Part shown: positions 1 to 6,064 of the stretch, one piece after another | Layout of the letters: each line of letters begins with the position of its first letter | How positions within the stretch are numbered: position 1 is the first letter of the stretch | The notes under the pieces: model-generated | What the model saw: only the letters and a program-made list of their open reading frames with translations | Told to the model about the DNA's origin: nothing | Database searches by the model: none | DNA from: Sphingomonas sp. | GTDB taxonomy: Bacteria > Pseudomonadota > Alphaproteobacteria > Sphingomonadales > Sphingomonadaceae | Assembly (NCBI GenBank): GCA_013812805.1 | Contig: JACCSV010000237.1 | Location: 1 to 6,064 of the forward strand | DNA length: 6,064 nucleotides | Direction of reading: 5' to 3' | Made by a program: the position numbers and the translations under genes

Positions 1-745
1 GGTCGCGAACCTGCGGCGGTAGCGACTCCAGATAGCCGCGGGTCACCTGCAGATCATGGTGATGGGCGTTGGTCGCGTCGGGCGCGTCGACCCCGACGAC
101 CAGCACCGGCCGCGCCTCGCTGGAGCGGTTGGCGGTGCCGCGGTGGATGGTCAGCGCCGAGCGCGCTGAGATGTCGCCGCGCTGCGGCAGCTTGCGCTGG
201 GCCCGGGCGATGTAGCGGTCCCACAGGCCGCGGTCGGGGAACATGTCGTCGCGGGCACCGGCGATGTCGTCCCACTGCGTGCCGGGCGCGATCTCGAACC
301 CGCCATGCTCCTCACGCGTGTCGATCGCTGTGAGGTTGAAGGCGAGGCTGTTGAGCCGGCGGCCCTTGAGCGTCGCCTCGGGCGACTTGAAGTCGCGGTG
401 CCACGGCTGGTCGGCGGCGCCGGGGAACGGGATGTCGAAGCCGATCTCGACGATCTTGTAGTCGGGGCCGAGCACGCTCCCGCACACCGCGACGAACCAC
501 GGGTGGGTGGCGATGTCGAGGAAGGCCGGGATCCGCTCGGGCTGCACCTCGACGTACCAGCGCTCGGGCCCCCGCGGCAGTGCTCCGCCCGAGATCGCTC
601 TGGCTTCCTCGAATAGCGCCATGATGTCGCGGTACATCGCGTCGGCCCATTCGGGCGGAAAGGCGCCCTTCAGGCCGATGATCCCGTCGCCATAGAGGCC
701 GCCCATGATCTCCGCGACGTCATATTGCTCTTGCTCTGCGATCAC
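1..745 (-). CDS. PhyH-family Fe(II)/2-oxoglutarate dioxygenase (3' end outside window)
   Basis: The reverse strand reads through 248 codons without a stop, from a GTG at 745 to the window edge, so the C-terminus is missing. The protein begins MIAEQEQYDVAEIMGGLYGD. It carries the marks of the phytanoyl-CoA dioxygenase family (PF05721). These are a PWHRDF motif with the first iron ligands His116 and Asp118, a following EEHGGFEIAPGTQWD stretch (about 145-159) typical of the double-stranded beta-helix core, and HRGTANRSSEARPVLVVG from 201 with the distal iron ligand His201 and Arg212 as likely 2-oxoglutarate anchor. Members hydroxylate diverse small molecules in the cytoplasm using O2 and 2-oxoglutarate; the substrate cannot be read from the sequence. 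The GTG is chosen because a GGAG lies 9 bases upstream (755-758 on the plus strand). An in-frame GTG at 784 has no comparable ribosome site. The gene diverges from the threonine aldolase gene. The family call is firm; the precise reaction is unknown. Confidence 0.87.
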   Translation of the reverse strand, partial: MIAEQEQYDVAEIMGGLYGDGIIGLKGAFPPEWADAMYRDIMALFEEARAISGGALPRGPERWYVEVQPERIPAFLDIATHPWFVAVCGSVLGPDYKIVEIGFDIPFPGAADQPWHRDFKSPEATLKGRRLNSLAFNLTAIDTREEHGGFEIAPGTQWDDIAGARDDMFPDRGLWDRYIARAQRKLPQRGDISARSALTIHRGTANRSSEARPVLVVGVDAPDATNAHHHDLQVTRGYLESLPPQVRD

Positions 746-829
746 TTTGCCGGTCTCCGAGTCTTTCCGCCGCGAAACTATCACCTTTGGCTTGTCACGC
801 GAGGCGCGATCAGCTTGGGAGCCGCCCAG
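746..829. promoter_or_regulatory. Divergent intergenic region with start signals for both directions
   Basis: These 84 bases separate two divergently transcribed genes, so promoters for both directions should lie here or just inside the coding starts. Visible translation signals are GGGAG at 817-821, 8 bases before the threonine aldolase ATG, and GGAG (755-758 read on the minus strand), 9 bases before the oxygenase GTG. A TTGTCA at 792-797 resembles a -35 box, but I see no convincing -10 partner at the right distance. No clear operator palindrome was found. The promoter role is inferred from position. Confidence 0.45.
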
Positions 830-1831
830 ATGCGATTTTTCTCCGACAATGCCGCTCCCGCGCACCCGGCGGTGATCGAAGCGATCGCCGCGTCCAACCG
901 CATGGACACCGCTTACGACGGCGACGAATGGAGCGGCCGGCTCGACCGCGCCTTTTCCGACCTGTTCGAGCGCGAGGTGCGGGCGCTGTGGGTCACGACC
1001 GGGACTGCGGCCAATTGCCTGGCGCTGGCGGCGCTGTGCCCGGCGTTTGGCGGCATCGTCTGCCACAAGGACGCGCATATCGAGAATGACGAGGCCGGGG
1101 CGCCGGGCTTCTACACCCAGGGCGCCAAGCTGATGCTGGTCGGCGGCGAGGGCGCGAAAGTCTCGCCCGACGCGGTCGCCGCCGCCTGCGACCGGGTCCG
1201 CAAGGACGTCCACCAGGTGCAGCCCAAGGCGCTGTCGATCACCAACGCCACCGAATATGGCCTCGTCTATCGCGCGACGGAGGTCGGCGCACTTGGTGAG
1301 CTCGCAAAGTCGCGCGGGCTTGGCTTCCACATGGACGGCGCACGCTTCGCCAACGCCCTGGCGACGACCGGCGGCAGCCCCGCTGAGGTCACTTGGCGCG
1401 CCGGCGTCGACGCGCTCAGCTTCGGCTTCGTCAAGAACGGCGGGCTCAACGCCGAGACCTTGATCCTCTTCCGAACCGAGCTCGCCGACGAAATCGCGGT
1501 GCGCCGCAAGCGCGCCGGGCATCTGCTGTCCAAGGGCCGGATGCTCGCCGCGCAGATCCTGGCGATGCTCGAGGGCGACCTCTGGCTCGACAACGCCCGT
1601 GCAGCCAACGCGGCGGCGCAGCAGATTGCCGCGGCGGCTCCTCACCGGCTGGTCTATCCGGTCGAAGCCAACGAAATTTTCCTCAAGGCTACTCCGGAGG
1701 AAGCCGCGTCGCTGCGAGCGCAGGGTTTCGATTTCTACGACTGGGCGCCGGGCGAGATCCGGCTGGTTACCAGCTGGGACCAGTGCGGAGAGCCGATCGA
1801 GAAGCTCGCCGCCGCAATCTCGACACTGTGA
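830..1831 (+). CDS. ltaE: Low-specificity L-threonine aldolase (PLP-dependent)
   Basis: This 333-residue protein belongs to the fold-type I PLP beta-eliminating lyase/threonine aldolase family (PF01212) and has the family's usual length. Members cleave L-threonine or L-allo-threonine to glycine and acetaldehyde, and often other beta-hydroxy amino acids, in the cytoplasm. Motifs in order are RFFSDNAAP at the N-terminus, TTGTAANCLAL (56-66, phosphate-binding loop), HKDAHIENDEAGAP (79-92, with His83 as probable PLP-stacking residue), SITNATEYGLVY (136-147), HMDGARFANAL (167-177, with Asp169 as pyridine-nitrogen partner) and SFGFVKNGGLNAE (197-209), in which Lys202 is the expected Schiff-base lysine. 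The ATG at 830 is preferred over the longer frame from 725 because homology starts at MRFFSDN, GGGAG sits 8 bases upstream, and the longer version would overlap the divergent gene. It is first in a probable operon, with the transporter start 10 bases after its stop. The ltaE symbol reflects family membership; stereospecificity was not determined. Confidence 0.9.
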   Translation: MRFFSDNAAPAHPAVIEAIAASNRMDTAYDGDEWSGRLDRAFSDLFEREVRALWVTTGTAANCLALAALCPAFGGIVCHKDAHIENDEAGAPGFYTQGAKLMLVGGEGAKVSPDAVAAACDRVRKDVHQVQPKALSITNATEYGLVYRATEVGALGELAKSRGLGFHMDGARFANALATTGGSPAEVTWRAGVDALSFGFVKNGGLNAETLILFRTELADEIAVRRKRAGHLLSKGRMLAAQILAMLEGDLWLDNARAANAAAQQIAAAAPHRLVYPVEANEIFLKATPEEAASLRAQGFDFYDWAPGEIRLVTSWDQCGEPIEKLAAAISTL

Positions 1832-1841
1832 ACGCGAAATC

Positions 1842-2765
1842 GTGACGGTACGCCGCGCCGATCCGTCGATCGTCATCCCCTTCGTCATCTTCACCGTCAT
1901 CTGGGGATCGACCTGGATCGTCATCCGCGACCAGCTCGGCACGGTTCCGGCGCAATGGTCGATCACCTACCGCTTCGTCATCGCCGCTCTGGCGATGGCC
2001 GCGATCACGCGCTTCAAGGGCCAAAGCTTACGCCTCCCGCTCGGCGGGATCCTCGCCGCGGCGATCCTCGGAGCGCTGCAGTTCGTCATCAACTTCAACG
2101 CAGTCTATTTCGCCGAGCACCACATCACCTCTGGTTTGGTGGCGACGGTATTCGCGCTGCTTCTGATCCCCAACAGCCTGCTTGCCTGGGCCTTCCTCGG
2201 CCAGCGGCCGAGCAGCCGCTTCGCCTGGAGCTCGCTGCTGGCGATCGCCGGCATCGTGCTTCTGTTCACCCACGAGCTGCGCGAAAATCCGGCTGAGACC
2301 GACGCGATCCTGCTCGGCATCGGCCTGACGCTGATCGGGATGCTCGGCGCGTCGGCCGCGAACGTCTTCCAGGCGCGCGAGGAAGTGCAGCGCTATCCGT
2401 TGTTCGCGATCCTGACCTGGGCGATGGCGCTCGGCGCGCTGTTCGACGGGATCATCGCGATCATCTTCGCCGGGCCGCCGGTGATCGAGACCCGCCCCGG
2501 CTACTGGCTCGGCCTTTTCTGGCTCGCCGTCTTCGCTTCGGCGCTGTCGTTCAGCCTCTACCTGCCAGTGGTGCGCAAGATCGGCCCCGGCAAAGCCGCT
2601 TATTCGAGCGCCATCGTCCCGATCATCGCTATGGGCTTTTCGACCTGGATCGAGGACTACCGCTGGACGACGCTGACCGTGCTGGGCGCGGTACTGGCGA
2701 TCGGCGGAATGATCGGGGCGCTAAGCCGCTCCAGGTCGGTTGTCGCGGCGCCGGACGCCGCCTAA
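1842..2765 (+). CDS. EamA/DMT-superfamily transporter
   Basis: The 307-residue protein has about ten hydrophobic segments, at roughly 10-28, 38-56, 68-90, 97-118, 127-143, 155-175, 187-210, 220-240, 252-270 and 276-294. This is the pattern of the drug/metabolite transporter superfamily with two EamA repeats (about 12-142 and 158-293). The WGSTWIVI stretch at 21-28 in helix 1 is characteristic. The protein sits in the inner membrane. Relatives export amino acids, purines or other metabolites, but the substrate cannot be read here. The start chosen is a GTG 10 bases after the aldolase stop. The frame stays open further upstream, but only within the aldolase gene, and the segment before the GTG is not hydrophobic. 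No good ribosome site is seen, which suggests translation coupled to the aldolase. The pepN start follows 9 bases after its stop. Next to an amino-acid lyase, an amino-acid or related substrate is plausible but unproven. Confidence 0.88.
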   Translation: MTVRRADPSIVIPFVIFTVIWGSTWIVIRDQLGTVPAQWSITYRFVIAALAMAAITRFKGQSLRLPLGGILAAAILGALQFVINFNAVYFAEHHITSGLVATVFALLLIPNSLLAWAFLGQRPSSRFAWSSLLAIAGIVLLFTHELRENPAETDAILLGIGLTLIGMLGASAANVFQAREEVQRYPLFAILTWAMALGALFDGIIAIIFAGPPVIETRPGYWLGLFWLAVFASALSFSLYLPVVRKIGPGKAAYSSAIVPIIAMGFSTWIEDYRWTTLTVLGAVLAIGGMIGALSRSRSVVAAPDAA

Positions 2766-2774
2766 GCCGGCTGC

Positions 2775-5381
2775 ATGGCCGATGTCCGAACGAACCCCGA
2801 AACACCACCCGCTCCTCAACATGCCGAAATCCGGCGCGAGGATTACCGCCCGCCCGACTGGCTGGTGCCCGAGATACTCCTGTCATTTGAACTCGAGACC
2901 GAGGCGACCCGGGTTCACGCCCGGCTCCGCGTCGAGCGCAACGGCAATCACGACCGGCCGCTTCGGCTCGACGGCGACGAGCTGACCCCGCTTCGGGTGA
3001 GCGTCGACGGAGCCGAAGCGCAATGGCGGATGGACGGCGCGGCGCTGGTCATCGATATCCCCGGTGACGCTGCCGAGGTCGAGACCGAGGTCGAACTCCG
3101 CCCCGCCGCCAACAGCAAGCTGATGGGCCTTTACGCGTCGAACGGCATGCTCTGCACTCAGTGCGAGGCCGAGGGCTTCCGGCGGATCACCTTCTTCCCC
3201 GATCGGCCTGACGTGCTCAGCCGCTACCGCGTGCGGATGGAGGGCGATGCGGCCCGCTTTCCGATCCTTCTGACCAACGGCAATCCGCTGGCGTCAGGCG
3301 ACGCCGGCGATGGACGCCACTGGGCGGAGTGGGAGGACCCGTTCCCCAAGCCGTCTTATCTGTTCGCGCTGGTCGCCGGTGATCTCAAGGCCAACAGCGA
3401 CAGCTTCACGACGTGTGGCGGCCGCAAGGTCGAGCTCAACATCTGGGTCCGTGAAGCCGATTTGCCGAAGACCTCCCACGCGATGGAGAGCCTCAAGCAA
3501 GCGATGGCGTGGGACGAGGAGGTGTACGGTCGCGAATATGACCTCGACCTGTTCAACATCGTCGCGGTGTCGGATTTCAACATGGGGGCGATGGAGAACA
3601 AGGGGCTCAACGTCTTCAACTCGCGCTACATCCTCGCCGATCCCGAGACCGCGACCGACGCCGATTTCGACGCCATCGCCGCGGTGGTGGCGCACGAATA
3701 TTTCCACAATTGGTCGGGCAACCGGGTCACCTGCCGCGACTGGTTCCAGCTCAGCCTGAAGGAAGGCTTCACGGTGTTTCGCGACCAGGGGTTCTCGGCC
3801 GACATTGGCAGCGCCGCGGTCAAGCGCATCGAGGACGTGAAGATGCTTCGTGCCGCGCAATTCCCCGAGGACCAGGGCCCGCTCGCGCATCCGGTTCGGC
3901 CCGACAGCTATATCGAGATCTCCAACTTCTACACCGCGACCGTCTACAACAAGGGCGCCGAGCTGATCCGGATGATGCGGACCATCCTCGGGCCGGAGAA
4001 GTTTCGCGCCGGCACCGACCTCTATTTCGAGCGGCACGACGGCGAGGCGGCGACCTGCGACGATTTCGTGCGCGCGCTGGAGGATGCAAGCGGCGAAGAC
4101 CTGTCGCACTTCAAGCTCTGGTACTCGCAGGCCGGGACGCCGAAGGTTCGCGCCCGGCTGGAGCATGATCCCGGCAGCGGCCAGGCTTTGCTGCATCTGT
4201 CGCAAGCGGTGCCGCCGACGCCCGGCCAGCCGGTCAAGAAACCGATGCCGATCCCGCTGAAGACGGCGCTGATCGGCGAGGCGAGCGGGTCGGAGATCGC
4301 GCCCGAGCGGGTGATCCTGCTCGACTCGGCCGAGCAGGCGGTCAGCTTCGACGACGTCGCCGAAAAGCCGCTGCTGTCGATCAACCGCGGCTTCTCGGCG
4401 CCGGTGATTGTCGATGTCGAACGCGGTTCAGGCGAGCTCGAGAAACTGGCGCAGAGCGACACCGACCCCTTCGCCCGTTACGAAGCGATGCAGGAGCTGA
4501 TGCTGCGGATCCTCATCGCCGACACCAGCGGCGAGGCGGCCGACCCCACGCCTTTGGTCGAGGCGGTCGCCAACACGCTGAAGTCCAATTCGCTCGACCC
4601 GGCGCTCAAGGCCGAGGCGATCCTGCTGCCGAGCGAAGCGATCGTCGGCGACCGCATGGAGCTGGTTGACCCCGACTCGATTCACGCCGCTCGCGACAAG
4701 CTGCGCGCCGTCCTCGGGGCAGCGCTGCGCGACGACCTGCTCGCCCACTACGGTGCGCAGGGACCGCGGGGCGACGACCTCTCATCGACGGCCAAGGGCA
4801 CTCGCAAGCTTCGCCTGGTGACGCTCGGGCTGATCGCCGCTGCCGACCAGAAGCACGGCGCCGCACTGGCCAAGCGGCAGTTCGACGCCGCCGACAACAT
4901 GACCGACCGGCAGGGCGCGCTTGGCGTGCTGGTGTCGCTCGACCGACCCGAACGGCAAGCTGCGCTCGACGCCTTTTACGAACGGTTCAGGGACGACCAG
5001 CTGGTGCTCGACAAATGGTTCGGGCTGCAGGCCGCGGCCCAGCGGCGCGAAACGATCGACGAGGTCGAGCGGCTAGCGAAGCACCCGGATTTCACCATCG
5101 CCAACCCCAACCGCCTGCGCTCGCTGACCGGGAGCTTCGCGGTCAACCAGTGGCTGTTCCATTCGGCTGACGGGCGCGGCTACCGCTTCCTTGCCGACAT
5201 GATCCTGGCGGCCGAGAAACTGAACCCCCAGGTCGCCGCGCGGCTGGTGCCGCCGTTCGGCCGCTGGCGGCGGTTCGGTGAAAAGCGGGCGGCGCTGATG
5301 CGTGCGGAGTTGGAGCGGATCGTTGCTACGGCAGGACTCTCGAAGGATGTTTTCGAACAGGCATCGAAGAGCCTGTCCTGA
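2775..5381 (+). CDS. pepN: Aminopeptidase N (M1 zinc metallopeptidase)
   Basis: The 868-residue protein matches the E. coli PepN type (870 residues) across its full length. It removes N-terminal residues from peptides in the cytoplasm, in the last steps of protein turnover; no signal peptide is present. Visible motifs are GAMEN at 271-275 (N-terminal amine recognition) and HEYFHNW at 307-313. Zinc ligands are His307, His311 and Glu330 (in LKEG), with catalytic Glu308. Tyr391 in VYNKGAE is the transition-state tyrosine. All lie about 10 residues later than in E. coli, which supports the ATG at 2775. Expected domains are an N-terminal beta domain (about 1-200), the thermolysin-like catalytic domain (about 235-450), an Ig-like DUF3458 domain (about 455-555) and a helical C-terminal domain to the end. 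It is third in the probable operon, with no clear ribosome site, so translational coupling is likely. The last codons and the stop lie inside a dispersed repeat, so the final residues (SLS) may not be ancestral. Confidence 0.97.
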   Translation: MADVRTNPETPPAPQHAEIRREDYRPPDWLVPEILLSFELETEATRVHARLRVERNGNHDRPLRLDGDELTPLRVSVDGAEAQWRMDGAALVIDIPGDAAEVETEVELRPAANSKLMGLYASNGMLCTQCEAEGFRRITFFPDRPDVLSRYRVRMEGDAARFPILLTNGNPLASGDAGDGRHWAEWEDPFPKPSYLFALVAGDLKANSDSFTTCGGRKVELNIWVREADLPKTSHAMESLKQAMAWDEEVYGREYDLDLFNIVAVSDFNMGAMENKGLNVFNSRYILADPETATDADFDAIAAVVAHEYFHNWSGNRVTCRDWFQLSLKEGFTVFRDQGFSADIGSAAVKRIEDVKMLRAAQFPEDQGPLAHPVRPDSYIEISNFYTATVYNKGAELIRMMRTILGPEKFRAGTDLYFERHDGEAATCDDFVRALEDASGEDLSHFKLWYSQAGTPKVRARLEHDPGSGQALLHLSQAVPPTPGQPVKKPMPIPLKTALIGEASGSEIAPERVILLDSAEQAVSFDDVAEKPLLSINRGFSAPVIVDVERGSGELEKLAQSDTDPFARYEAMQELMLRILIADTSGEAADPTPLVEAVANTLKSNSLDPALKAEAILLPSEAIVGDRMELVDPDSIHAARDKLRAVLGAALRDDLLAHYGAQGPRGDDLSSTAKGTRKLRLVTLGLIAAADQKHGAALAKRQFDAADNMTDRQGALGVLVSLDRPERQAALDAFYERFRDDQLVLDKWFGLQAAAQRRETIDEVERLAKHPDFTIANPNRLRSLTGSFAVNQWLFHSADGRGYRFLADMILAAEKLNPQVAARLVPPFGRWRRFGEKRAALMRAELERIVATAGLSKDVFEQASKSLS

Positions 5382-5391
5382 GCCTGTCGAA
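5352..5391. terminator. Possible hairpin between convergent genes
   Basis: TTCGAACAGGC at 5352-5362, in the pepN 3' end, can pair with GCCTGTCGAA at 5382-5391, in the first repeat unit. This gives a 10-bp stem with one bulged A (5356) and a 19-base loop. A shorter alternative pairs ACAGGC with GCCTGT at 5371-5376 around an 8-base loop. There is no run of T after it on either strand, so it is not a classic intrinsic terminator. Its place between two converging genes makes a role in ending or protecting transcripts possible. Confidence 0.3.
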
Positions 5392-5416
5392 GGGCCTGTC
5401 CTGAGCCTGTCGACGG
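5371..5416. repeat. Tandem pair of 23-bp dispersed-type repeat units
   Basis: Two 23-base units lie head to tail without a gap, at 5371-5393 and 5394-5416. They differ at one position (A in the first unit, C in the second, third base from the end). Each unit holds GCCTGTC twice, separated by CTGA, and ends in GAAGG or GACGG. From general knowledge, sequences of this type, read on the other strand as TTCGACAGGCTCAGGAC, are scattered through sphingomonad and other proteobacterial genomes, usually next to gene ends. The first unit overlaps the last 11 bases of pepN and contains its TGA stop. The units fill nearly all of the 44-base convergent gap. The repeat is directly visible; its dispersal in this genome is inferred. 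Confidence 0.85.
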
Positions 5417-5425
5417 ATCGCTGGC

Positions 5426-6028
5426 CTAACCGCCCACCCACTGCGCGACCTGGATCGCGACCTGGTTGGCAGCCGCGTTGAGCGCTGGAGCGACCGTTGC
5501 CGCGGTCCCGTCGGCCGGCAGCTCGGCGCGGAAGCTGCGGGTCTGGACGCTGGCGCCGCCATTTGAGGCGAGCGCGGCATCGTAGCGTACCACGGCAACC
5601 CCGCGCTGGGCATCGAAGCCGAACTGCTGGAGCTGGCCGCTGACGCTGATCCCGGGGTCGAGACCGGCCTGCTGCGGGTCGAGGACCACCCGCCCGGTGG
5701 TACGGCGCATGGTCTCGGACACCAGGTTCTGGAACAGCCGGTCGGGCGTATCGACCCACTGCAGGTCTTCAACGTAAGCGACCTGCACGGCATTGACTTG
5801 CACCGGTACGCGGGTGGTGCGCAATTCCTTGGAAACCACCGGCACCCGCACCGTCACCGCGCTCCCGGCGGCGGCCTGGCGGGTCACCGCGCCAGTGACC
5901 GGCACCGACGGCGTCAGGTCGTAAAGGACCGTCGGCACCTTGCCGCCGCCCAGCAGCCCGCCAAGCGAACATCCGGCCAGCGACGCGGCCAGCGCGATCG
6001 GTCCTGCGAAACGCAACAGCGGTGTCAT
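5426..6028 (-). CDS. ABC-type transport auxiliary lipoprotein (PqiC/PF03886 type)
   Basis: The 200-residue protein starts MTPLLRFAGPIALAASLAGC, a lipoprotein signal peptide with lipobox LAGC (17-20), so Cys20 should be lipidated. Ser21 after it favours outer-membrane sorting. The glycine-rich linker is followed by YDLTP (36-40) and then the VQVAYVEDLQWVDTPDRLFQNLVSETM stretch (about 81-107, Trp91). This is the layout of the ABC-transport auxiliary component family, which includes PqiC and partners of MCE (MlaD-like) lipid transporters. These lipoproteins dock on the outer membrane and are thought to assist MCE-dependent lipid transfer across the periplasm. A good ribosome site, GAGGA (6036-6040 read on the minus strand), lies 7 bases before the ATG, inside the end of the upstream gene, which it overlaps by ATGA. 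The gene converges on pepN. The family call is good; the transported lipid is unknown. Confidence 0.85.
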   Translation of the reverse strand: MTPLLRFAGPIALAASLAGCSLGGLLGGGKVPTVLYDLTPSVPVTGAVTRQAAAGSAVTVRVPVVSKELRTTRVPVQVNAVQVAYVEDLQWVDTPDRLFQNLVSETMRRTTGRVVLDPQQAGLDPGISVSGQLQQFGFDAQRGVAVVRYDAALASNGGASVQTRSFRAELPADGTAATVAPALNAAANQVAIQVAQWVGG

Positions 6029-6064
6029 TGCCTCTTCCTCGGTTTGTAGTCGGGCAGTTGCTCC
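6025..6064 (-). CDS. C-terminal tail of an upstream gene, probably MCE/MlaD-like transporter subunit
   Basis: Only the last 12 codons and the stop are in the window. On the minus strand they read EQLPDYKPRKRQ followed by TGA, whose TGA overlaps the ATG of the lipoprotein gene (ATGA). The tail is hydrophilic and basic. The identity is inferred only from context: PF03886 lipoprotein genes usually follow directly after the gene for the MCE-domain protein, with ABC ATPase and permease genes before it. No domain can be seen in so short a piece. The overlap implies translational coupling with the lipoprotein. Confidence 0.5.
   Translation of the reverse strand, partial: EQLPDYKPRKRQ

Noticed and set aside
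312..650. Minus-strand frame of 112 codons inside the oxygenase gene
   Set aside because: It is a shifted frame of the PhyH-family gene, whose own frame holds the conserved iron-binding motifs and runs uninterrupted to the window edge.
725..829. Upstream extension of the threonine aldolase frame to 725
   Set aside because: The extra 35 residues do not resemble the family, would overlap the start of the divergent oxygenase gene, and ignore the good ribosome site before the ATG at 830.
1599..1841. Upstream extension of the transporter frame inside the aldolase gene
   Set aside because: The added segment is Arg/Ser-rich, is not membrane-like, and is simply the alternative frame of the aldolase coding sequence.
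3294..4205. Long antisense frame (303 codons) opposite pepN
   Set aside because: Its sequence is low-complexity, rich in Arg, Val and Gly, and shows no domain. It lies opposite the conserved catalytic core of PepN, and such frames are common in high-GC DNA.
5371..5416. Tandem repeat units as a possible CRISPR array
   Set aside because: The units abut without spacers and there are only two, so this is a tandem dispersed repeat and not a repeat-spacer array.
5073..5759. Minus-strand frame of 228 codons spanning the pepN end, the repeats and the lipoprotein gene
   Set aside because: It crosses two well-supported genes in other frames and has no recognisable domain. The STGSGQ stretch in it is only the translation of the repeat.

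Overview
The window looks like an ordinary chromosomal segment of a high-GC alphaproteobacterium, most likely a member of the Sphingomonadales. The reasons are the strong G/C preference at third codon positions, GTG starts, and the type of short dispersed repeat found after pepN. That placement is inference from gene types and base composition, because no rRNA or other marker gene is present.

Layout from left to right. (1) A minus-strand gene for a phytanoyl-CoA dioxygenase (PhyH)-family Fe(II)/2-oxoglutarate oxygenase, starting at a GTG at 745 and cut off at its 3' end by the window edge. (2) An 84-bp divergent gap that must carry the start signals for both directions. (3) Three closely packed plus-strand genes: a low-specificity L-threonine aldolase (830-1831), a ten-helix EamA/DMT-type transporter (1842-2765) and aminopeptidase N (pepN, 2775-5381). 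The gaps between them are only 10 and 9 bases, so they probably form one operon. (4) A tandem pair of 23-bp repeat units (5371-5416) that overlaps the end of pepN and supplies its stop codon. (5) On the minus strand, convergent with pepN, an ABC-transport auxiliary lipoprotein (PF03886/PqiC type). It is preceded, with a 4-base ATGA overlap, by the last codons of another gene that runs off the right edge and is probably the MCE/MlaD-like component of the same transporter.

Functionally, the plus-strand cluster could link amino-acid metabolism (threonine/beta-hydroxy amino acid cleavage), export or import of a small metabolite, and peptide turnover. A shared pathway is not proven. The minus-strand genes on the right belong to a lipid-transport system of the Mla/Pqi kind in the cell envelope. 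No RNA genes, CRISPR array, prophage, transposase or clearly novel system was seen. The most unusual element is the repeat pair fused to the pepN 3' end.
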